From Dryomyza anilis (lineage: Eukaryota > Arthropoda > Insecta > Diptera > Dryomyzidae): a stretch of 64,000 bases of DNA. Positions 54,888-64,000 of this stretch are shown here, one piece after another. The position numbers and the translations under genes are program-made. The notes beneath the pieces were generated by a model that was given only the letters and a program-made list of their open reading frames with translations, was not told the origin of the DNA and ran no database searches. Position 1 is the first letter of the stretch; each line of letters starts with the position of its first letter. The stretch is taken from NCBI GenBank assembly GCA_951804985.1, contig OX638132.1, positions 46,762,800 through 46,826,799 on the forward strand, read 5' to 3'.

Positions 54888-57275
54888 TCATATTAAAATA
54901 GTGATTAAGTTATCCATTATCGTAATCCTATGACCGTAACATTTTGATTCTTTATTAAACCAATTAAGGTACGACTGCGTAGTTTTTCGAATGCATTCGT
55001 TTAGTATTTTTTCTTTTATTTTAAGTTGATAAGGACATTTTGTGAAAATGTCCTTAAAAACACCAAAATGAATTTCGCATATCGCGAAGAACTCATCCTC
55101 ATGATTTTTTAAAGCAAGTCGATTTCCATAATTTTTTATATGAATAAATTTTTCACTATCGAATGATATTTTGTCAAATTTTTCCATATTTAATGCGCAA
55201 TCAGCGCACTAATTATTTTGTATAATTTTGCTTTTAATAAAAAGCCAACGAAATATCGCTCTGTATTTCTTTCTATTATTGATTTTTCAGCCGTTTCAGC
55301 GTTTATTTCCACAGTTTCATCATTTTCGAGATTTTCAGTATCATTTTTCTCGGCGTTTGCTGGCTCGGCGAATTCATGCAATTTCCACTCGAGCAGGACA
55401 TCGTCATCGTCTTTCCCAGCTGCGATCGAACCACAGCGAAATAGTTTTCGAGGGGATCCTGGTTGAACCTTCCGAGTATAATGAAGGAAACGCTGGGGTC
55501 AATAAATAAGTGCGGAATTAATTCTATCATTGTTTCCAACGTATAAATTAAACCATTGATGCACCTATTGCTGGATCTTCCATTAAAGTACAATGCTTTT
55601 AAATATTTAATAAATTCTTGGATATTTTCAATTTTATTGTTATCCCTTTGAACTGGTCTCTTAGTAAAATTTGGTTCACTAAAATTTCTCGAGTTGCAAA
55701 CGTCAAATCCATCATTGCATCTTTTTACAAAACGAATTGTAGCCTCTGCATTAAATTTATTTTGTGGATCTTTAAAAAGGTCTTGCTCATTAAACAATGT
55801 GAGCGCTGCAGCAACTGAATTACTCAGTGCTTGCATTGCTCTGTTCACTTTCATTTTTTCGTTTATGTTGTCCAAAGTTATTCGTAAGTCTACGGAAGCA
55901 ACTGCAATTTGTGGGGGCTTGATCGGCAACCACCGCTTTTAATATTAGTTCGCAATCGAAAATGGAAGCAATTACTTTTTTGGTAATGTTTCAATAAAAA
56001 AGTGGCCTGAAATTCGGCTTAAATTAATTACGAACTATTTAAAACTAAAATAGAATATTTATACCCTACACCTATGGAGTACATGCTATATTAAGTTTGT
56101 GCGGATATTGTAACGCCACTACTACCCGAGTCCGTTTAGAAAAGTCCGTCTGTCTGAAGAAGTACATACGGACAGACGGACCTACGGACAGACCGACATA
56201 CGGACAGGCTGAAATACGGACAGACCGACATACGGACAGAAGAACAAACGGACATACTGACTGACACTAAGAACATTTCAATAATATTATATCATTTTAT
56301 ACTTACTTGCCATTTCCTGTAAAATAAAAACTATGGACGAATTTCCAGTTTTCGATTACACCCTTCACCATAAAAACCAGGCATTTATTGGCAAGAGCAT
56401 TGTAACGGAGACCATTTTCTATATCCACAAATCCATCAATTTGATCTTTTACAACGTTGTACTCCAGTTCGGCACGCAAGCTTACCTCATTAAACAGTAA
56501 CATGCAATATTTTGAATATTCACTTGAGGCTATGCACCACAGGCTATTCTCCATAACTTCATTTATCTCAGGCAGACACATTTTCACCGGGCGCCATCTA
56601 TAGAGCGACGAAGGACTTGGCAAATTAAACTCTAATTGCCTTCGCAAAAAATTGTATGTACGCACCGATTGATAATATATTGCCTGGGTGAAGTTTTTAT
56701 GGCATTAGTTGAACACAATTCTTTTGCCATTTACAATAATTTTTGCAAACTCAATTGCAGAAGCACTTGGTTTTTTAATTTGTTCAGTTCAGTTTTAATT
56801 TGTTCAGTTGTTCCTTCAGCTTCTTATTGCTATCAACTAGATCTGCAATTTCGATATCTTTCGCTCTTTTGTACGCTTCGAATTCATCTGTAATTTTTTT
56901 TAAATCATTTTCCGCCATTAAGTAGCGTTTTCTATAAATTTCAGTTTGTTCGCAAAATGAGTGGCAATTGCTGCATGTCGGTTCTAGCGCATTTGGTGTT
57001 TCACAAATATCGGCCATGTCGTCATAAATACTAGGACCTTTTGGTTCTGGCGCCAAATGGTATTTGGGGAACGCAGCTTTGGACAGTTGTTTTTCTCGCA
57101 CACAATCACTATTGAAGTGTTGTCGACAAATCAGAAACTTTTTTACTTCAAGCGCCCTGTGCTCCAAATTCAAAACTTCCAGCCATGACTGTTTCCATTC
57201 ATTTTCAGTTGGGAATGAATAGAGAACGAACCGGTGGCTGTTGCTTTGACACCCAACTACGCAACATTCCTTCAC
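54888..57275 (-). pseudogene. P-element-type THAP transposase, broken
   Basis: P-type transposases are GTP-dependent enzymes with an N-terminal THAP zinc finger, coiled coil and split RNase H fold. In minus-strand order: 57275-56784 starts MKECCVVGC and keeps the THAP C2CH residues (CQSNSH...W, then LICRQHFNSDCV, then FPKYHL), followed by a coiled-coil stretch (KITDEFEAYKRAKDIEIADL). 56665-56303 has RTYNFLRRQLEFNLPSPSSL then LLFNEVSLRAELEY, where the first catalytic Asp appears to be Asn, then WKFVHSFYF. 55929-55303 has IRFVKRCNDGFDVCNSR and the catalytic-region FNQDPLENYFAVVRSQ. 55187-54888 is a C-terminal piece. Frame changes and a repeat at 56062-56275 separate the blocks; some gaps may be introns. 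Almost certainly inactive. Confidence 0.8.
56062..56275. repeat. insert resembling the TACCCTACAC fly repeat, with (GGACAGAC)-type run
   Basis: Begins tataccctacacc and includes a degenerate tandem of acatacggacagaccg at 56160-56260. It interrupts the transposase region. Confidence 0.65.
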
Positions 57276-57634
57276 TCTTTCTCTTAATTCACCATTTAAT
57301 GTGGGAACAATAATGTTCTCATCATTATGACCTGTAGAAATTTAAAACACGAATTGTAAATTGTTTTTTATTTACTTCGGAACAATTAACATTTTTAGAA
57401 TACAAAAATAAAATTGATATTCTAATGCAATAATTATATTAAAAATATTAAACATTTAATTTATCATGCTTTAACATAAATGCATCATGACATATGATTA
57501 ATATTATTGAATTTCACAACGTAATGCGCTTTTAATATTTTTTACCCTACACTAAGAGTGAAAGGGTACACGTTTGTCGTGTTTTTCATAGCATACACTA
57601 TTTCAATTTATTTATATATTTGAAAAAGAATTTC

Positions 57635-57757
<123 letters not shown>

Positions 57758-58113
57758 ACTTTACCTAAAAACAAGGTAGGAATCAGAGCTCTCGATTTCA
57801 TACGAGTATTTTCGAGTAGCCCGGATACCCGGGCGCTCGAAAGCCCGGGTAATACCCGGTTAGTTCAAATACTCAAAAAACCCGGGTATTAAATGTTCGA
57901 GCTACCCGGGTAGTTCGCAAAACCCGGGTAGTTTGTTCGTTCGTTTGTTCGAGCTATTCGAGTAGCTCGTTTGTTCGAGTAGCTCGATGGCTCGTTCGTT
58001 GTTCGAGTAGCTCGATCGTTGTTCGAGCTTCGAGTAGCTTGTTCGTTCGATCGTTTGTTCGATTGACGATTGTTCATTTGATCGCTTGTTAATTTGTCTG
58101 TCCGTTCGTTTGC

Positions 58114-58850
58114 TTGATGTGGGAGTTGGTCGGAAGTGGTTGGAAAAATGTAGGTGGAGAAAAGTGGGCGGAAGTGATAAAAAGACCGAAAAAAATGTTA
58201 TTGCAGAAATCGGTAGCAGACATCAAGGAAAATCGAATGGTACCACTCTCAGTGGTCCCTGACCCCCAAAAGGGGGTCAAAAACCACTTTTTGTTCAAAA
58301 AAATGTTATTGCGGAAATGGATAGCGAACCTCATTAGAAGACTAATGGTACCCTTTGGAGTGGTCCCTGACCCCCAAAAGGGGATCAAAAACCCATTTAT
58401 GACCCAAAAATTTTTATTTCAGAAATCGATAGCGGACACCATTAGAATGCTATTCCCCCATGACCCCCAAAAGGGGGTCAAAACCGCATTTATGACCCAA
58501 AAATTTTTATCTCGGAAATCGATAGCGGACAACATTAGAAGGACATCATTAGAAGGCCCATTTTCGATTTTTTTTTTTGCAGAAATAGATAGCTGACGTT
58601 ATGAAATGCATTTTAACATTCACAAAATATTTTTTCGAAATGACCCCCTTTGGGGGGACCTGGACCACTCCAAAGGGTACCATTAGACTTCTAATGATGT
58701 CCGCTATCGATTTCCGAGATAAAAATTTTTGGGTCATAAATGCGGTTTTGACCCCCTTTTTGGGGTCATGGACCACTCCAAAGGGTACCATTAGCCTTCT
58801 AATGACGTCCGCTATCGATTTCCGAAATAAAAAAATGTTGGGTCATAAAT
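58114..58850. repeat. ~120-bp units in both orientations
   Basis: The unit gggtaccattagacttctaa...gataaaaatttttgggtcat...gaccccctttt occurs repeatedly at 58230-58540 in one orientation and 58640-58850 in the other, and again in the duplicate and right arm. Each unit holds a hairpin gacccccaaaagggggtc. The several ~80-160 codon frames here are by-products of the repeat. Confidence 0.85.
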
Positions 58851-59058
58851 AAATAAAATATATTAAAAATATTAAACATTTAATTTATCATGCTTTAACA
58901 TAAATGCATCATGACATATGATTAATATTATTGAATTTCACAACGTAATGCGCTTTTAATATTTTTTACCCTACACTAAGAGTGAAAGGGTACACGTTTG
59001 TCGTGTTTTTCATAGCATACACTATTTCAATTTATTTATATATTTGAAAAAGAATTTC

Positions 59059-59169
<111 letters not shown>

Positions 59170-60321
59170 ACTTTACCTAAAAACAAGGTAGGAATCAGAG
59201 CTCTCGATTTCATACGAGTATTTTCGAGTAGCCCGGGTACCCGGGCGCTCGAAAGCCCGGGTAATACCCGGTTAGTTCAAATACTCAAAAAACCCGGGTA
59301 TTAAATGTTCGAGCTACCCGGGTAGTTCGCAAAACCCGGGTAGTTTGTTCGTTCGTTTGTTCGAGCTATTCGAGTAGCTCGTTTGTTCGAGTAGCTCGAT
59401 GGCTCGTTCGTTGTTCGAGTAGCTCGATCGTTGTTCGAGCTTCGAGTAGCTTGTTCGTTCGATCGTTTGTTCGATTGACGATTGTTCATTTGATCGCTTG
59501 TTAATTTGTCTGTCCGTTCGTTTGCTTGATGTGGGAGTTGGTCGGAAGTGGTTGGAAAAATGTAGGTGGAGAAAAGTGGGCGGAAGTGATAAAAAGACCG
59601 AAAAAAATTTTATTGCAGAAATCGGTAGCAGACATCAAGGAAAATCGAATGGTACCACTCTCAGTGGTCCCTGACCCCCAAAAGGGGGTCAAAAACCACT
59701 TTTTGTTCAAAAAAATGTTATTGCGGAAATGGATAGCGAACCTCATTAGAAGACTAATGGTACCCTTTGGAGTGGTCCCTGACCCCCAAAAGGGGATCAA
59801 AAACCCATTTATGACCCAAAAATTTTTATTTCAGAAATCGATAGCGGACACCATTAGAATGCTATTCCCCCATGACCCCCAAAAGGGGGTCAAAACCGCA
59901 TTTATGACCCAAAAATTTTTATCTCGGAAATCGATAGCGGACAACATTAGAAGGACATCATTAGAAGGCCCATTTTCGATTTTTTTTTTGCAGAAATAGA
60001 TAGCTGACGTTATGAAATGCATTTTAACATTCACAAAATATTTTTTCGAAATGACCCCCTTTGGGGGGACCTGGACCACTCCAAAGGGTACCATTAGACT
60101 TCTAATGATGTCCGCTATCGATTTCCGAGATAAAAATTTTTGGGTCATAAATGCGGTTTTGACCCCCTTTTTGGGGTCATGGACCACTCCAAAGGGTACC
60201 ATTAGCCTTCTAATGACGTCCGCTATCGATTTCCGAAATAAAAAAATGTTGGGTCATAAATGCGGTTTTGACCCCCTTTTGGGGGTCATTGACCACTCCT
60301 AAGGGTACCATTAGCCTTCTA

Positions 60322-61042
60322 CACTGAACCAAAAAAGTACATATCTACAATGAAAAAGTACATTATCACAAAGAATATTTCGTTAAAATTGGTCCAATGT
60401 AATTGTTCATTGTCACAACGAATTTCCGGTAATACTTCAATGTACAAATTCATTGAATTAAAATGTACGGATCATGAAACCAAATGACAAATATTCATAA
60501 TTACAATGAATATTTCAGTAGCTATATTGAATTCGAGAGTTCATTGTCGCAATGAATCGAATACATACTTTAATGAACGAGATCATAAACAAAAGTGAAT
60601 TCAGAAAGTTTTTTCATTTTATTATTTTAATGTAAATTCAATTAATATATACATTAAATATAATAGTATAATATAAATTAAATGTAATTTCGCACTTCAT
60701 TTCACTTCATTTCGCAACTACTTCTTACATTTGTCGCAGCTTTCTGCGAATTAATAGCAGCAGAGCGCAGCTAACGCTACTAGCAACGAACACGAAAAAC
60801 GAACATGCAAAATGTCTACTGCAGTATTTCAATGAATATAATTCATTGAAGTATGAAAAAAATCATTAAATTTAAATGTGCGTATTATGAACACTGATTC
60901 TTACTGAAAATGAACTGATCATTAAATTCACAAACAAGTTACAGGACAATGTACATTGTCACAATGTATCTTGCATTAAAACGTATGAATTTGCCTCTAT
61001 GAACAGCATTCGTTAATATTATGAACCCGTTTATTTTCTGTG
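60322..61042. mobile_element. 721-bp TA-flanked MITE (CAC.GAA ends), copy 2
   Basis: Ends CACTGAACCAAAAAAGT and ...GTTTATTTTCTGTG, TA on both sides (60320-60321, 61043-61044). Empty sites exist in the neighbouring units (ccttctaatga, for example 58796). Reverse complement of 28859-29569. Confidence 0.92.
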
Positions 61043-61689
61043 TAATGATGTCCGCTATCGATTTCCGAAATACAAATTTTTGGTTCATAAATGCGGTTTT
61101 GACCCCCTTTTGGGGGTCAGGGACCATTCCAAAGGGTACCATTAGTCTTCTAATGAAGTTCGCTATCCATTTCCGCAATAAAAATGTGTGGATAAAAAGT
61201 GGTTTTTGACCCCCTTTTGGGGGTCAGGGACCACTGAGAGTGGTACCATTCGATTTCCCTTGATGTCTGCTACCTATTTCTGCAATAAAAATTTTGTCGG
61301 TCTTTTTATCACTTTCCGCCCACTTTTGCCCACCCACCCACTTTTGTCCACCCACATTTTTCCAACCACTTCCGACCAACTCCTACATCAAGCAAACGAA
61401 CGGACAGACAAATTAACATGCGATCAAATGAACAGTCGTCAATCGAACTACTCGAACAAACGAGCTACTCGAAGCTCGAACAACGATCGAGCTACTCGAA
61501 CAACGAACGAGCAATCGAGCTACTCGAACAAACGAGCTACTCGAATAGCTCGAACAAACGAACGAACAAACTACCCGGGTAGCTCGAACATTTAATACCC
61601 GGGTTTTTCGAGTATTTGAACAACCCGGGTATTACCCGGGTAGCTCGAAAAACCCGGGTAGCCCCGGTACCCGGGTAATCGAGAGCTCT

Positions 61690-61902
61690 GGTAGGAATCG
61701 ATCCTTTCGTTAATTTTGAAATGTTCAGACAGGAACTGTCGAAATGTTTGCTACACACTCTAGATTTCGTCGTCAAAATCGATTGTTTTATTTTCAAATT
61801 AAAGCACCATGAATTTAATAATGAATTGTATTTTTTTGGAAACTGGTGTAAGTGGAGATTTGACTGAATGCTCCAGTCACACGAATTTATGATGCAATGC
61901 AT
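61690..61902 (-). pseudogene. THAP-domain exon, split by the foldback element
   Basis: Minus strand reads a second THAP domain: CDWSIQSNLHLHQFPKKY, a Trp in NSWCF, SRVCSKHFDSSCL, and SKLTKGSIPT. At GSIPT it meets the foldback. On the far side (57774-57765) the frame resumes LFL before a donor (gtaaag), so the intact exon would have ended GSIPTLFL, a normal THAP C-terminus. The upstream ATG is uncertain. Whether this belongs to the same gene as the THAP at 57275 or to a second gene in the element is open. Confidence 0.7.
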
Positions 61903-62412
61903 TTTATCAATAATTTAAAATTCACAAAATCAGAAAGAACTTAGACACATCCGTATTGCACAGATCACAAAAATACAATGTAATACAAAAAAAATCAACA
62001 GGTACTTCTTAGGTTGGTACAAAAAGAAAAAAATATATATTTATATGTGGATACTTACATGAAACAATAGTTATAAATCATTTGTAAAGTATGTATGTAT
62101 GTATGTTGGTACAAATAAAAATATATGTAGATAGATACTTACATGAAACAATAGTTAAAATCATTTTTAAAAAAGATATTAGCAAAATAGTATTTTTTTT
62201 TAATAATAACATTAATGAAAAAATTAGATAATAATTAAAAATTTGAATATTAATAATTGAATATTAATTATAAGTTAAAAGTAATAATTTTTTACAATTA
62301 TTATTACAATTATTACTTTAATAATTAGTAATTTGGTTCATTCATAATTTTGTCCAGATGGACAATATCGCCTAAAACATAAAATAGCTCAACAATCGGA
62401 AAAATGAAAATA

Positions 62413-62846
62413 AGAAGCAGCGACTCGGATCCTCGGCTCGATACACGACACAGCTGATAGTCGAGAACTGCAGAAATTCTCGTCTCTCTGCTGTGTGAGC
62501 GAGCGACACTATATTGCCGTCATTTACACTGCAAGTGAGCAGTAAATTGGTTTCTGCAAGCAGAGAGTACAAATTAATGTTTATATTCTCCGTCTCTATG
62601 GCTCTGGTTGAGTAAAAAATACTAAGACTCGTTTCTGGTCGCTACACTCCAGCGAGTAAATCCCAGCGAGTTCGGATGAGACCTCTTATAATTTCTATAC
62701 CCTCTGCCACAGCAAGTTACGGTTAGAACTAAGGGATGGCCAGCGCAGTTTTGAAGATCTGAAAGCGTAGTTGAGTCACAAACAGGAGCGGCTAGAATGG
62801 CGCAAGCATCAAAGCGAGATGAAAATTATCGGATCATCGTATGGCG
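62413..62846. other. GC-richer unassigned sequence
   Basis: Different in composition from its surroundings. It contains two gcgagt-type phrases (cagcgagtaaatcccagcgagttc at 62651) and a TATA-like ttataatttctatacc near 62689. It could be errantivirus terminal sequence displaced from the env-like gene by the P-type element, but no LTR boundary is visible. Confidence 0.35.
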
Positions 62847-63952
62847 CACAGTGTGCCCAAACGCTCTTAAATCGGGTGAAATTCAGTATTGTCGGAACCA
62901 CTCAACCGATTTTAAAAATTTAAAAAGTGTTGTAAAGAGAGAACTTAAGAGAACTAAGTTTTGAAATTGGAGTTTGTATCTTTAATAGTTATGGAGATAA
63001 AATTCAGTAAAGTTTAAAATTTGTTCATGACAAATCTTTCAAAAATTGTAAAAATTCCAAAAGTTATCCGATTTTTAAAATTGTTTTGTTTATGGAAAGC
63101 TTACGTTGAGATCTACATGAGAAAATATCTTTTTTAGTTTTTAAGATATAGACTTGAACATGATTTTTTTTTTAATTTTTGAAGACTTTACTTTATTTTT
63201 TTTAGACTTTACAAATTTTTACATAGATTGTACATTTTATCATGAAATCAAAATATTTGTATGGAAAAAAGATTATTATGATGTTAAAAGATTAACACAT
63301 AAATCATAAACTGAAAACCGTTTTAAAATATCTCAAGTGGTTTAGTAAATATAAAATTGTAAATTCGATTTTTTTTTTATATCCGATTTTTTCATTTTTT
63401 TTTTTTTTGTTGGGAAATTTGACTTTTACGGAAATCTCCGTAAGTATTTTTTTTCTTCAGTAACATGTACTTTTGTTATATTTTTTTGATAGACAACATT
63501 ACTGAGAATCTTTTAAATGATAAAACTTATCCAAAATATATTTAACCAATCTGGCAACTCACGTTTCCATACAAATATTTTGATTTCATGATAAAATGTA
63601 CAATCTATGCAAAAATATGTAAAGTAAAGTCTTCAAAAATTAAAAAAAAATCATGTTTCAAGTCTATATCTTTAAAACTAAACAAGATATTTTTTCATGT
63701 AAGCACATTTTTTTAGATCTCAATGTAAGCTTTCCATAAACAAAAGAATTTTAAAAATCGGATAACTTTTGGATTTTTTACAATTTTTGAAAGATTTTTC
63801 ATGAAAAAATTTTCAACTTTACTGATTTTTATCTCCATAACTATTAAAGATACAAACTCCAATTTACAACACTTTTTAAATTTTTAAAATCGGTTGAGTG
63901 GTTCCGTCAATACTGAATTTCACCCGATTTAAGAGCGTTTGGGCACACTGTG
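62847..63952. mobile_element. Transib-like foldback element
   Basis: Ends CACAGTGTGCCCAAACGCTC and its inverse GAGCGTTTGGGCACACTGTG, flanked by GC-rich TGGCG (62842-62846, 63953-63957). Arms of about 380 bp are inverted copies (taaatcgggtgaaattcag, ccactcaaccgattttaaaa, ggagtttgtatctttaatag) around a T-rich centre. A CAC heptamer and 5-bp GC-rich target duplication are Transib features. No transposase. Confidence 0.75.
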
Positions 63953-64000
63953 TGGCGTTGCAGTATGGGTGCTAATCTTTGTGGTTTCAACGTATTTTGG

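Overview
This window looks like repeat-dense dipteran DNA, most probably from a Drosophila or close relative. It is strongly AT-rich and has short AT-bounded introns. It carries a P-type transposon, several non-LTR retrotransposons, errantivirus (gypsy-type) remnants and the dispersed fly repeat that begins TACCCTACACTAAGAG and carries (GTCT/GTCC)n. There are no operons, rRNA genes or CRISPR arrays. The only clearly intact host gene is mitochondrial ribosomal protein S5 (mRpS5): a presequence exon at 30609-30771, an intron of about 11.3 kb, and one large exon at 42037-43199. A TE-stuffed intron of this size suggests heterochromatin or another low-recombination region.

Layout. 1-7 kb: AT-rich DNA, a dispersed repeat, a 436-bp element with a 10-bp target duplication, and decayed exon-like pieces I cannot name. 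7-12.5 kb: a block of decayed host genes that keep recognisable exon/intron junctions: ERGIC2-like (-), Pch2/TRIP13 (-), Vps45 (+), an unidentified piece (+) and mitochondrial EF-G1 (+). EF-G1 is interrupted by a TA-flanked element that itself holds a 166-bp Tourist-like MITE. 12.5-30 kb: a LINE tail, tandem repeats, a gypsy pol end and several TA-flanked elements, one of which carries a piece of the NELF-C/D gene TH1. 30.6-43.2 kb: mRpS5, whose intron holds a foldback element, a LINE tail, and two 2.5-kb direct repeats around a minus-strand LINE reverse transcriptase. Each repeat contains a Tc1/mariner-type transposon whose inverted repeats are arrays of a 21-bp motif.

43.5-49.7 kb: two broken LINEs, one RTE-like with a 13-bp target duplication and one CR1/Jockey-group. 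50-54 kb: a repeat, an AT microsatellite, an unidentified three-exon minus-strand gene relic broken inside a perfect hairpin, and a broken errantivirus env-like gene. 53.9-62.4 kb: a P-superfamily element with inverted repeats of about 300 bp. A foldback element with a 10-bp target duplication sits inside one of its THAP exons, was partly tandem-duplicated, and was then hit by a TA-flanked MITE. 62.8-64 kb: a foldback element with Transib-like ends (CACAGTG heptamer, 5-bp duplication).

The genes do not form a pathway. The story is insertion order and decay. For many insertions the empty site can be read from a paralogous repeat in the same window, so boundaries are often exact. All protein assignments rest on my reading of motifs and remembered family features; no database search was run.
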